This document shows positions 6,848-15,645 of a stretch of DNA of 26,165 nucleotides, in pieces. Numbering within the stretch: the stretch's first letter is position 1; each line of letters opens with the position of its first letter. Origin of the DNA: an uncultured Lachnospiraceae bacterium (GTDB taxonomy: Bacteria > Bacillota_A > Clostridia > Lachnospirales > Lachnospiraceae); contig CATOMC010000022.1 in NCBI GenBank assembly GCA_951801245.1, positions 1 through 26,165 of the forward strand. The letters run 5' to 3'. A program made the position numbers and the translations under genes. The notes under the pieces are model-generated. The model was not told where the DNA came from. It saw nothing but the letters and a program-made list of their open reading frames with translations, and ran no database searches.

Positions 6848-7879
6848 TTAAATCAGTTTATTAACAGTATTACGCTCAATCAATTTGCCGCTGACTACAT
6901 ATACCCTGGCATCTGCCATGCCGTTAGCAATCCTTTTGACCAATACTTGTAAGGCAGACTGCGTCATTGCCTCAGTATCCACAGCATACGTTGTGATTCT
7001 GGAGTCGCCAAATTCTGCATAAAGATAATCATCATATCCTACCACAGAAATATCTTCCGGCACACGATAACCATTATCCTTTAGCTGTCCGATCAAAGCA
7101 TATGCCGTTATATCGTTATTGCATACAAACGCAGTTGGCATATCTTTTTTATCAAAAGCCACTTTATAGGGAAGTCCCATGCATCCGTCTTCAACATCCC
7201 TGTCGTTCATAATCCATTCGGGGCGCCGCTCTATCCCATGCTCCATAAGCGCCTTACAATAACCGTAATAACGATCTGTGATGCTCTCCGTATACATTAC
7301 TGTTCCCACGAAAGCAATTTTCTCATGCCCCCTTTGAATCAGGTATTCCGTCATTCTGTACATACCATAATAGCCTTCGGATATCACAGAATCAACCACC
7401 AGTTCATCGTCATAGAAATCCAAAAACACCATGGGCGTCTTCCGGTTCTGATACAACATCTTTAAATATTCTCTCTTGGGCTTCCCAATCACAATAATAC
7501 CGTCTACCCGTTTCTCCTCCAACAGTTTCGGCCACATCAAATCATCTTCATCGAGAATAGCCACCACTTCCAACATACAGAAACAATTTTGTTTAATCGC
7601 TTGTATCGTCAGTTCCTGATACATCTTCCAATAAAAAGAGGCTAATTTATTAAAATGCCGTTCAAAGGCTATCACTCCGACCGTATAAGTCCTGGTCTTT
7701 TCTTCCTGCATCGTATGGACCGGTCTGTATCCCATCTCGTCCGCAAGCATCCTGATTTTTGCCCGCATCTCTTCGCTGACTCCCTTTTTACCTGACAGCG
7801 CTTTCGATACAGTCACCACACTGACTCCCAGTTTTTCTGCAATGTCTGTCAACCTAACTGATTTTGTCATATCACGCAT
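6848..7879 (-). CDS. LacI-family transcriptional repressor
   Basis: A 343-residue regulator. The N-terminal helix-turn-helix and hinge are unmistakable: VRLTDIAEKLGVSVVTVSKAL, then SGKKGVSEEMRAKI and MGYRP. The rest is a periplasmic-binding-protein-like effector domain (YTVGVIAFERHF, DGIIVIGKP, PMVFLDFYDD, HEKIAFVG, AFVCNNDITAYALIGQLKDN, ISVVGYDD). The ATG at 7879 has GAAAGG 5 bases upstream; a second ATG at 7870 is possible. It begins 13 bases after the GH36 stop and is cotranscribed with it, so it probably represses the alpha-galactosidase/alpha-xylosidase locus and responds to one of its sugars (inferred). LacI-type proteins usually bind palindromes with a central CG; I could not pick a convincing operator. 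Confidence 0.94.
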   Translation of the reverse strand: MRDMTKSVRLTDIAEKLGVSVVTVSKALSGKKGVSEEMRAKIRMLADEMGYRPVHTMQEEKTRTYTVGVIAFERHFNKLASFYWKMYQELTIQAIKQNCFCMLEVVAILDEDDLMWPKLLEEKRVDGIIVIGKPKREYLKMLYQNRKTPMVFLDFYDDELVVDSVISEGYYGMYRMTEYLIQRGHEKIAFVGTVMYTESITDRYYGYCKALMEHGIERRPEWIMNDRDVEDGCMGLPYKVAFDKKDMPTAFVCNNDITAYALIGQLKDNGYRVPEDISVVGYDDYLYAEFGDSRITTYAVDTEAMTQSALQVLVKRIANGMADARVYVVSGKLIERNTVNKLI

Positions 7880-7892
7880 CCGTACCTTTCTC

Positions 7893-10112
7893 TTAACCTT
7901 CTACCGCCACAAGGTGGATCAGTCTGGCCTGAAAATCACCCGGCATATCCGGCACCAGAATTCCGGCTTTCATCAGTGTATCGCCACTGTAAACCTGTGC
8001 CTCGTCCGGGATTTCTTTATCTTCTCCCTGCCACTTTATTTGATAATGCTCATGATCCGCCAGTCCCTTGAGCAGAATACGTCTTGACTTATAATTGGCA
8101 CGATTCAACACTTGTACAAAGGTTACCAGTGTCTCTTTCTTATCTTCACTGACCACCTGCCAACAGTCATACATATGATTCTGGGAATAAGATGCAATGC
8201 GATAATATGCTCCCTCTCTGATCAGGTCATTATATTTATGGTACATCGCTACCTGCTCCGGTATCTTTTTCCTGTCTTCCTCTGGGATTTTGGTGACATC
8301 CAGTTCATAGCCAAAGGTTCCTGCAAGCGCAATGGCCGCTCTTGTATCAAAAGGCGTCGCTCTTCCTACAATATGATTGGGGCAGTCCGAGACATGTGCT
8401 CCCATGGTCGAAAGCGGATAAAGCAGTGCGGTTCCTTCCTGTATCGCCAGACGCTCTATCGCATCCGTATCATCCGAACACCATATCTGGGGACTATAAT
8501 AGAGCATGCCCGGGTCAAAGCGCCCACCCCCGCTGGAACAGTTCTCCAGGAGCAGATCCGGGAAATCATGGATCAACCTGTCCTGCATCTCATATACAGC
8601 AAGCACATATCGATGATACAATTCTCCCTGTCTGTCTGCCGGCAGCGCCGTACTGCCTATATCTGAAAGCTGGCGGTTCATATCCCATTTTACATATTCA
8701 ACGTTAGCACTATTGAGCACTGACGCCATCATCCCATATATATAATCTACCACTTCCCCTCTTGATAAGTCCAGTACATACTGCTGTCTGGACTCGGTCC
8801 CCGGCCTGCCCGGTATGGCGATCGCCCAGTCCGGATGCTCCCTATACAAGTCTGAATCCGGCGAAATCATTTCAGGTTCAAACCAGATGCCAAATTTCAT
8901 GCCAAGCTTGTTCACCTCGTCAACCAGATATGCAAGTCCGCCGTCTAGCTTCTCTTCATTTACAACCCAATCACCCAGTGCACATCCGTCAAAATACCTG
9001 TTTCCAAACCAGCCATCATCCATGACGAGCATCTCAATCCCCAGTTTGGACGCCTCTTTTGCTATGGCAAGAAGCTTCCCGGTATCAAAATCGAAATAAG
9101 TTGCTTCCCAGTTATTGATGAGAATGGGGCGTTTCTTATCTTTATATTTACCGCGCAGCAAATGCTTCCTATAAAGTCTGTGAAAGTTGTTTGTCATAGC
9201 ATCCAGCCCCTGATCCGTATAGACCATCACCACCTCAGGCGCCTGAAAGTCCTCTCCCGGTTCCAGTTTCCAGCAAAAATTCTCCTGATGAATCCCCATG
9301 CTCATGCGCACATAATCAAACTGAGACACCTCCGCCTGGGCACAAAAATTACCGGAATACACGAAATTCATTGCGTATACCTCTCCGTGCTCCTGTGTTG
9401 TATGACGGTCAACAAGCGCTAAGAAAGGGTGGTCCTGATGACTGGATTCCCCCCGGAAAGAGCTTACATTCTGAATGCCGTATCCCAATGGCTTCCTCTG
9501 CAAGTGACGCTCTCTCGCCCAGCTTCCATGCAATGTGATCATATCATAATCACGATTATCCATGTCCAGGCAGGCCGAATATACCTTCGTCAAATAGAAC
9601 GGTTCGCTTCCCGTGTTCACTACTTTGGCGCTTCTTGTTATCACATCAACATCCGAAAATACCGTGTACAGAAGTTCTACTTGCATACATGCACAAGTAT
9701 CTTCACAGATGATCTTAAGTGTCTCACACTCCTCTTTTTCGCCAAAAGTCGCAGGGAGTCCCGGGAGTTCAGGTTTTCCCTCTATGATTTCATGTGATAC
9801 ATAGGAAAGCGCAGAACCTGCATGCCCTCCCTGTGTACGGATACTTAGGCAGCTTTCTCTATAGTCACCCACGCCCCCAGTAGGATATTCGAATGGAAAA
9901 CAGTCATAAAACGCGCCCCTCTCCCTGTTATTCTGCCCCGGCACATACGGCGGTTCCTGTATCCTGAGCAAATAAGAAGCCTTTGCCTCTTTTAATCGCT
10001 TTCCATAATAAATATGGCCAACAAAATTTTCCTTATCAACAATCCCTATCATATAGGTGGTATTCGGCGAATCCAACTTAAAAATGCGTTCTTTCTCGTA
10101 ATACGTTATCAT
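7893..10112 (-). CDS. Alpha-galactosidase, glycoside hydrolase family 36
   Basis: Hydrolyses terminal alpha-galactose from oligosaccharides such as raffinose-type sugars or galactomannan fragments. No signal peptide is present, so it acts in the cytoplasm after import. The ATG at 10112 has GAGGAGG 6 bases upstream and gives 739 residues, the usual length for bacterial GH36 tetramers (about 730); an earlier frame start at 10127 lies on that site. Visible in order: N-terminal beta-sandwich with FPFEYPTGGVGDYRES, NNWEATYFDF (Trp335), MDDGWFG, FEPEMISPDSDLYREHPDW, the nucleophile segment VKWDMNR (Asp477), and LLENCSSGGGRFDPGM followed by WCSDDTDAIER holding the acid/base (Asp547/548). These match the AgaA/AgaN type. 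It lies between the GH31 terminator and the LacI-type gene. The promoter is probably in the 10113-10256 spacer, where a TATACT box with a weak -35 suggests regulated expression. Confidence 0.96.
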   Translation of the reverse strand: MITYYEKERIFKLDSPNTTYMIGIVDKENFVGHIYYGKRLKEAKASYLLRIQEPPYVPGQNNRERGAFYDCFPFEYPTGGVGDYRESCLSIRTQGGHAGSALSYVSHEIIEGKPELPGLPATFGEKEECETLKIICEDTCACMQVELLYTVFSDVDVITRSAKVVNTGSEPFYLTKVYSACLDMDNRDYDMITLHGSWARERHLQRKPLGYGIQNVSSFRGESSHQDHPFLALVDRHTTQEHGEVYAMNFVYSGNFCAQAEVSQFDYVRMSMGIHQENFCWKLEPGEDFQAPEVVMVYTDQGLDAMTNNFHRLYRKHLLRGKYKDKKRPILINNWEATYFDFDTGKLLAIAKEASKLGIEMLVMDDGWFGNRYFDGCALGDWVVNEEKLDGGLAYLVDEVNKLGMKFGIWFEPEMISPDSDLYREHPDWAIAIPGRPGTESRQQYVLDLSRGEVVDYIYGMMASVLNSANVEYVKWDMNRQLSDIGSTALPADRQGELYHRYVLAVYEMQDRLIHDFPDLLLENCSSGGGRFDPGMLYYSPQIWCSDDTDAIERLAIQEGTALLYPLSTMGAHVSDCPNHIVGRATPFDTRAAIALAGTFGYELDVTKIPEEDRKKIPEQVAMYHKYNDLIREGAYYRIASYSQNHMYDCWQVVSEDKKETLVTFVQVLNRANYKSRRILLKGLADHEHYQIKWQGEDKEIPDEAQVYSGDTLMKAGILVPDMPGDFQARLIHLVAVEG

Positions 10113-10256
10113 GATTTTCCTCCTCATAAAATCTTCAAAGTATACACAGTGCTCTTTGATGCATTTTCATACATTGCTCTTTCTTTTCATAAAATAATAG
10201 CATATTTTATCCAGATTTTAAACTATTTTTAATTAGAATCTATTAAAATTTATTAA
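10113..10256 (-). promoter_or_regulatory. Probable promoter region of the GH36-lacI unit
   Basis: The spacer between the GH31 terminator and the GH36 start is AT-rich. On the minus strand TATACT (10145-10140) lies close upstream of the strong GAGGAGG site; no good TTGACA-like box sits 16-18 bases before it. The region is transcriptionally insulated from GH31 by the hairpin at 10257-10302, so GH36 should have its own promoter. Confidence 0.35.
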
Positions 10257-10302
10257 AAAGTCAGGATAAGGCATTTGCTATTTCATGCCATATCCTGACT
10301 TT
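10257..10302 (-). terminator. Rho-independent terminator of the GH31 transcript
   Basis: AAAGTCAGGATAAGGCAT (10257-10274) pairs with ATGCCATATCCTGACTTT (10285-10302) with one mismatch over 18 positions and a 10-base loop. On the minus strand the stem is followed by a T-rich run (TTAATAAATTTT). It lies 40 bases after the GH31 stop. Confidence 0.85.
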
Positions 10303-10341
10303 ATACATGCAGATTATTCTATTGATACTTGAGAAAATCAA

Positions 10342-12654
10342 TCACTGACGTTCCACCTTCACATCACCTTCCACACGGGTAACCTCCGTCATCCCATGAA
10401 TCACCAGTACCGGCGCTTTCTCCGGCCTGTTAGTCTCGAACGTCACGGTGTCCCCTCTGCGGGCTGCCTTCGCAGTCATCACAATCCTGCCCGTAAGATC
10501 CGGAATCCGGCAGACTGCCTCCGCCCCGTCCCCCAGCGCATACAGATGCAGTGTGAGTCCTTCCGTATAATCATAATCCGGCAGTTTCTCGTTACTGCCC
10601 ATGGCCAACAGCGTATTTTCCCGCACAAACACCGGCATGGAGAAATAATCGTAGGACTCGCGGTACCATCTGCCGCCTTCCCTTGCTTCCCCGCTGATCA
10701 GATGCGTCCACTTCCCTACCGGAAGGTAGTATTCCCCGACACCGTCCTCTCTGAAAATTGGCGCCGCCAGAATAGCGTCTCCCAGCATATACTGCATATC
10801 CAGGTCTTTGACCCCCAACTGCTCCGGGAATTCCAAAACCATGGGCCGCATCATGGGAATACCGGTCTCGTGGGCATACACTGCCTGTCCGTACAGATAA
10901 GGCATCAGACGGCATTTGAGATTCACAAAATATCTGACCACATCGCAGGCCTCCTCATCGAACAGCCACGGCACGCGGTAACTCTGGGAACCGTGCAGTC
11001 TGCTGTGTGAGGAAAAAATACCAAACTGCAGCCATCTCTTATAGATATCCGGTGAAGCCGTCTTTTCAAAGCCCGAAATATCATGGCTCCAGAACGAAAA
11101 TCCGCTCATGGCAAAGCTTAAGCCTCCTCTCAGCGTCTCTGCCATGGATGGATAAGATGCGGAACAGTCTCCACCCCAGTGTACCGGGAACTGTTGACAT
11201 CCTGCCGTAGCACTTCTGGCAAAGAGCACTGCTTCCTCTTCTCCTTTCACCTCTTTTAACATCTCAAACACAGCCTTGTTGTAAAGGTACGTATAATAAT
11301 TATGCATACTTAAAGGATCTGCCCCGTTGTGATATGCCACATCAATGGGAATCCGCTCGCCAAAGTCCGTCTTAAAGCAGTCAACGCCCATATCCACCAG
11401 TGTCCGCAGCTTTCCGACATACCACTCCTTCGCATCCGGGTTGGTAAAGTCCACCAGTGCGATCCCGGGATTCCAGAAATCCACCTGCTTGGCTCCTTTT
11501 CCATCCTTACGCATCACAAAATACCCTTTTTCCATTCCTTCCTGAAAGAAAGGCGTTCCCTGTGCAATATAAGGATTGATCCAGACACAGATCTTGAGTC
11601 CCTTCTCCTCTTTATACCGTTTCAACATGGCCCGCACATCGGAGAATGTCTGATCATCCCACTCATAATCACACCAGTGCAGTGCCTTCATCCAATAACT
11701 GTCAAAGTGAAATACCCGCAGCGGAATATCCCGCTCGGCCATGCCGTCAATAAAGGAACTGGTCGTCTTCTCATCATAATCCGTGGTAAAAGACGTGGTC
11801 AGCCACAAACCGAAAGACCATGCCGGCGGCAGAGCCGGTTTTCCCGTCATATCCGTATACTTCACCAGCACTTCCTTGGGTGTCGGGCCGTAAATAAAGT
11901 GGTACCGCAGTTCCTCTCCCGGTACGGAAAAGCCCACATATTCTACCTTCTCGCTGGCCACTTCAAAGGAAACCGGTGTGGAATGATCCACGAAGATACC
12001 ATAGCCTTCGTTGGTCATGTAGAAGGGCACCGTCTTATAAGCCACCTGGGAGGAAGTACCGCCATCTTCATTCCACATCTCCACCACCTGTCCGTTCTTG
12101 GTGAAGGAAGTAAACTGTTCTCCCAGACCATAAACCCGCTCTCCCGCTTTCAGGGAAAGTTCCGTGACCATATAAGGCGTATGCCGCTCTGACAGATAAT
12201 TCTCCTGCGGGAACATAGTGCTTGGCTGTTTGTCATAACGGATATAACCAAGGTTCCTAAACCCACAGCTTGTGATCACCTTTCCATCCGCCTCGAAACA
12301 GTACGTCCCTTCCTTTCTGTCAAAACGAACCGTCACGGCGCCGCTTGTCATCACGGCTTCCTCTTCCGTGATCCGTACGTCAAAAGGAACCTCTTGACCA
12401 GTTAAGTCATACCTTGCTTCCGCATCCTCATAAGCCTCATAATGCCTGGCTTTAACCAGAATATTGTCCTTTGCAAAGGCAATGAAATCAATCGTGATCG
12501 TCGAGATATTCTGCGCATCCCAGCGATTCAAAATCTTACGCTCCGGCGCCACAATACGCATACCTCGCTCTGTTTCCGATGCATAAAACCCCTGCGACGC
12601 ATAAGAAGCCGCCACCCGCTCACTACGTAGCCAATAACCTTCCGTAAATTTCAT
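10342..12654 (-). CDS. yicI: Alpha-xylosidase (YicI/XylS type), glycoside hydrolase family 31
   Basis: Releases alpha-linked xylose from the non-reducing end, e.g. isoprimeverose (Xyl-alpha-1,6-Glc) from xyloglucan. It is cytoplasmic (no signal peptide). The ATG at 12654 has AAGGAGG 7-8 bases upstream; 770 residues matches E. coli YicI (772). The N-terminal beta domain carries VYGLGEQFTSFTKNGQ. The barrel has LPPAWSFGLWLTTSF, VFHFDSYWM and ICVWINPYIAQGTPFF. The nucleophile segment is CFKTDFGERIP (Asp430) and the acid/base segment is FPVHWGGDCSASYPSM (Asp496). The product-site stretch SGFSFWSHDISGFE and SSHSRLHGSQSYRVPW are near-identical, from memory, to YicI, which separates alpha-xylosidases from alpha-glucosidases of the family. 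It is downstream of the importer 2 genes but separated from them by a 693-base spacer, and is followed by its own terminator. Confidence 0.95.
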   Translation of the reverse strand: MKFTEGYWLRSERVAASYASQGFYASETERGMRIVAPERKILNRWDAQNISTITIDFIAFAKDNILVKARHYEAYEDAEARYDLTGQEVPFDVRITEEEAVMTSGAVTVRFDRKEGTYCFEADGKVITSCGFRNLGYIRYDKQPSTMFPQENYLSERHTPYMVTELSLKAGERVYGLGEQFTSFTKNGQVVEMWNEDGGTSSQVAYKTVPFYMTNEGYGIFVDHSTPVSFEVASEKVEYVGFSVPGEELRYHFIYGPTPKEVLVKYTDMTGKPALPPAWSFGLWLTTSFTTDYDEKTTSSFIDGMAERDIPLRVFHFDSYWMKALHWCDYEWDDQTFSDVRAMLKRYKEEKGLKICVWINPYIAQGTPFFQEGMEKGYFVMRKDGKGAKQVDFWNPGIALVDFTNPDAKEWYVGKLRTLVDMGVDCFKTDFGERIPIDVAYHNGADPLSMHNYYTYLYNKAVFEMLKEVKGEEEAVLFARSATAGCQQFPVHWGGDCSASYPSMAETLRGGLSFAMSGFSFWSHDISGFEKTASPDIYKRWLQFGIFSSHSRLHGSQSYRVPWLFDEEACDVVRYFVNLKCRLMPYLYGQAVYAHETGIPMMRPMVLEFPEQLGVKDLDMQYMLGDAILAAPIFREDGVGEYYLPVGKWTHLISGEAREGGRWYRESYDYFSMPVFVRENTLLAMGSNEKLPDYDYTEGLTLHLYALGDGAEAVCRIPDLTGRIVMTAKAARRGDTVTFETNRPEKAPVLVIHGMTEVTRVEGDVKVERQ

Positions 12655-13347
12655 ACCACTTCCTCCTTATTCCTGTTATTTTAATATTTTCTTACTGCTT
12701 CCGGCTTTCTTTACCTTTCGTCCTCAACGTGTTTTCATACTCTTATAACTCTTACTATCCTGCCATTCTGAATCTCTCAGCCTTACTAACTCAGTCACTC
12801 CTACGATTTCAGTCACACTGCCGCTCCTTCTTACCTCTCTATTCGCAAAAATCAACAGACCAACTCAGTCAACTAAAATAACACCCCTGTCACTTCCACC
12901 CAAACACCACCCGCCCACCACCTATCCACTCCTTCATTATACAACCAAAACCACCCCTGCACACTACTTTCCAAGCACTAAAACACAACTATGACACAAC
13001 TGACAGCTATACCAATCACTATCCACCAACCACCACCACTTTTTCCGTCCCTAACCGGACAAACAACTTTTACACTTTTCGTCATATCTTTACTTTTACA
13101 GCAGCATGACAAATTATCCAAGTGAGTCAATATCCAGCCCAGGCAGAGGCTAAGTTCTAAAGGAGCCCCTTAAAAAGCGCCAGTGCTTAACGAGGTTCCA
13201 CACAGAAAAAGACTCCCATCTTTCATCGCCACGCTCTCCGAGGCCTCCGAAAGACAGCAGCCTTTCCCTATATCAGCACGTTTATCAGCACATCACTTTC
13301 ATACATGAACGCCTCATCCGTACCCTCTTTCCATTCATAATACTCTC
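12655..13347. other. 693-base spacer with a strongly G-poor plus strand; no gene
   Basis: No supported coding frame lies between the binding-protein gene and GH31. From about 12841 to 13080 the plus strand has only about 13 G in 240 bases while C is abundant, so a GH31 leader transcript from the other strand would be almost free of C and rich in G and U. On the minus strand the word TGACTGA occurs at 12871-12862, 12798-12788 and 12816-12806 with similar flanks. The right part (13081-13347) has normal composition and contains an imperfect hairpin at 13162-13199. The spacer probably holds the end of the importer 2 transcript and the GH31 promoter, which I could not place. Confidence 0.45.
13162..13199 (-). 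terminator. Imperfect hairpin downstream of importer 2, possible terminator
   Basis: On the minus strand GGAACCTCGTTAAGC pairs imperfectly with GCTTTTTAAGGGGCTCC around a 6-base loop, and TTTAGAA follows. It lies about 150 bases after the binding-protein stop. The stem has bulges and the T tract is short, so this is a weak call. Confidence 0.3.
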
Positions 13348-14721
13348 TTACTTTGCTCCGTCAATCGCTGCCCACTGCTCTTCAATCTGTGTGCAGGAGG
13401 CATCTTTGTCTGCCGCACCGGAGATATAAGACTGCATGATCTCACCGAAAGTCTGGTGCCAGCTATCTGTGGAATAGCAGATGGACAGATCTGCAGCACC
13501 CTTGGAAGCGCTCAGCGCGTCACCCTGCTTAACTACTTCAAAAGTGCTCTCTACATCGGACACAACAGGCGGTACCACACCGGCTACATCTATGAACCAT
13601 GCCTTACCATAATCAGAAGTATACCACCAGTTCACGAAATCCAGCGTAGGCTGTAATACATCGGAGTCTGCAGAAATACGCAGAGCCTGATCGGAACCCG
13701 CAATTACCTGGCACTGAGCGGCATCATCGGTCACCGGATAGCCATTGAAGCCAATCTGCAGGTTAGGATCAATCGCCAGTAAGTCGCCTTCTACCCATGC
13801 ACCCTGTCCTACTACCATAGCTGCTTTACCGGTACCAAATGCGGAAAGTTCGCCGTCAAGAGCTGTCTCAAGCGGTTTGTCATCGCCATATTTCACAACC
13901 AAATCGATAAAGTTAAAGAAATTATCATACAGTTCCGGATAATCGGCTACCTTCGCTTCGCCATTCTCAAACTTCGCTACCAGTTCTGCAGAAGAAATAC
14001 CTGCATTTGCTGCTGCCGCATCCAGGAAATGCTGCCATACGTGTTTGAATACCCACCACTCATTAAAACCTGTGGTAAAAGGCTTGTAACCTGCTGCAGA
14101 AATCTTCTCACAGGCTGCTTCCATATCGCTCACTGTCTGAGGGAATTCTGCGATTCCGCACTCTTCAAAGATTGCCTTATTGTAAATCATACCAAAATAG
14201 TTACCCTTGATCGCGATACCATAAAGTCCGGCACCGTCTTCGGGGGACGCCATCATGGATGCCACTGCAGGCTGCATGGTTGTTTCCAGCGCTTGACCAC
14301 TTAAGTCAAATGAATATTCTTTGTACACATCAATCTCTTTACCGGATGTGGAAGAGAAAATATCAGGTACTTCTCCGGAATTCAATTTGGCTTTCAACAA
14401 TGTAGGATAATCGTTCTGCGTAGTCTCATAATTGATCGTCACGTTCGGCGCTACATTTTTGTACTCATCAATCAGCGTGTTGATCGCATCCGCGTACTCC
14501 GGAGATGAGATGAACATATAGATTTCTGCCGGCTCATCAGAACTTGCCGCAGGAGCTTCCGCTGCCGGTTCCTCTGCTGCCGGTGTTTCTGCCGCAGATT
14601 CCTCTGTTGCCGGTTCTTCTGCCGCCGGTGCACTGCTGCTGTCATTTCCTGAACCACAGCCGGCGAGTACAGTCGTAATCATGGTCGTACATAACAATAC
14701 ACTGAGTAGTTTCTTTTTCAT
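13348..14721 (-). CDS. Sugar-binding lipoprotein of ABC importer 2
   Basis: Extracellular binding component of the second CUT1-type importer. The start MKKKLLSVLLCTTMITTVLAGC is a typical lipoprotein signal with Cys22 in the lipobox VLAGC; AGGAGG lies 6 bases before the ATG. A low-complexity Pro/Ala/Glu linker with repeated PAAEEPA-like units spans about residues 30-60. The binding domain then shows INTLIDEYKNVAPNVTINYE, DIFSSTSGKE, YNKAIFEECGI, FTTGFNEWW and IGFNGYPVTDD, the usual order of family 1 solute-binding proteins. The total of 457 residues is normal. It is downstream of both permeases rather than ahead of them, an order opposite to importer 1. It is followed by a long spacer and then GH31, which suggests alpha-xylosyl or mixed oligosaccharides as substrate (inferred from neighbours only). 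Confidence 0.93.
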   Translation of the reverse strand: MKKKLLSVLLCTTMITTVLAGCGSGNDSSSAPAAEEPATEESAAETPAAEEPAAEAPAASSDEPAEIYMFISSPEYADAINTLIDEYKNVAPNVTINYETTQNDYPTLLKAKLNSGEVPDIFSSTSGKEIDVYKEYSFDLSGQALETTMQPAVASMMASPEDGAGLYGIAIKGNYFGMIYNKAIFEECGIAEFPQTVSDMEAACEKISAAGYKPFTTGFNEWWVFKHVWQHFLDAAAANAGISSAELVAKFENGEAKVADYPELYDNFFNFIDLVVKYGDDKPLETALDGELSAFGTGKAAMVVGQGAWVEGDLLAIDPNLQIGFNGYPVTDDAAQCQVIAGSDQALRISADSDVLQPTLDFVNWWYTSDYGKAWFIDVAGVVPPVVSDVESTFEVVKQGDALSASKGAADLSICYSTDSWHQTFGEIMQSYISGAADKDASCTQIEEQWAAIDGAK

Positions 14722-14805
14722 GTATATCCTCCTTCTCCCATAATGATGGTATGGGTTCCATTTTATATATTATCAAAGGAAACTTGTAAGCTTCCTGCGA
14801 TAACC

Positions 14806-15645
14806 TTACCCTTTCACGGCACCTGCCACGACACCTTCCACGATATACTTCTGCAGCAGGATAAACACGATAACGGACGGCACGATCGCCAGTACCATAG
14901 CAGTCAATGCATAATTCCACTTGGTATTCATCTGTCCCACGAACGTATATGCTGCAAGCACCAGTGTTTTCGTCTCATTGTTGCTGTTGACCATCAATAA
15001 CGGCAGCAGGAAGTCATTCCAAATCCACATCACGTCCAGCACGATCACTGTCACAACCACTGATTTTAACAGCGGGAAAATGATAGATACAAAGGTGCGG
15101 AAAGTGGATGCGCCGTCGATCGTCGCGCTCTCATCCAGTTCTCTGGGAATGGTCTTCATAAAGTTATAGATAATGAAAGTCGCCATAGGAATACCGAATC
15201 CCCAGTACTGAATTCCCAGTCCGATCTTACTGCCGGAAAGATGGAATATGTTCATGGATTTTAACAAAGTGATCATAATCGCCTGAAAAGGAATTAACAT
15301 GGGCGTAATGATGATCGTGTGTGCAATCTTACAATATCTTCCCTCTCTTCTCTCCAGGATATACGCCGCCATGGAAGAAAATACCACAATACCGGCAATG
15401 CCGATTGCTGTGATGATCACGTTGTTACGAAACAGCAGCAGATATTTCATCTTATCCACAACATAAGTGTAATTGGAAAGATCAAAACTCTTTGGCAGTG
15501 CGAGTACATCCCCTATAATCTCGCCAAAAGGCTTAAAGGAGTTCATGACCATCAAAAACACCGGATAGATATAGAAACATGCCACGATGGTAAGACAGAT
15601 GATCATAGTCCACTTGTTTACTTTTCTTTTCATATCCCGACTCAT
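14806..15645 (-). CDS. Carbohydrate ABC transporter permease, MalG-type (importer 2)
   Basis: Membrane subunit of importer 2, 279 residues. Hydrophobic segments begin with WTMIICLTIVACFYIYPVFLMVM. The ATPase-docking EAA loop is ESATIDGASTFRTFVSIIFP, and the C-terminus EGVVAGAVKG is typical of MalG homologues. Its ATG overlaps the stop codon of the upstream permease as TAATG, and the ribosome-binding site AAGGAGG lies inside that gene, so translation is coupled. The binding-protein gene follows 84 bases later. No ATP-binding subunit is encoded nearby. Confidence 0.94.
   Translation of the reverse strand: MSRDMKRKVNKWTMIICLTIVACFYIYPVFLMVMNSFKPFGEIIGDVLALPKSFDLSNYTYVVDKMKYLLLFRNNVIITAIGIAGIVVFSSMAAYILERREGRYCKIAHTIIITPMLIPFQAIMITLLKSMNIFHLSGSKIGLGIQYWGFGIPMATFIIYNFMKTIPRELDESATIDGASTFRTFVSIIFPLLKSVVVTVIVLDVMWIWNDFLLPLLMVNSNNETKTLVLAAYTFVGQMNTKWNYALTAMVLAIVPSVIVFILLQKYIVEGVVAGAVKG

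Noticed and set aside
11329..12192. Long plus-strand frame (287 codons) opposite GH31
   Set aside because: Antisense to a fully conserved GH31 catalytic domain; length is explained by codon bias of the real gene, and no ribosome-binding site or family features are present.
13021..13347. Possible tRNA, riboswitch or small RNA gene in the spacer after importer 2
   Set aside because: Only an imperfect hairpin (13162-13199) was found; no tRNA-like GGTTC-A arm or riboswitch core was seen.
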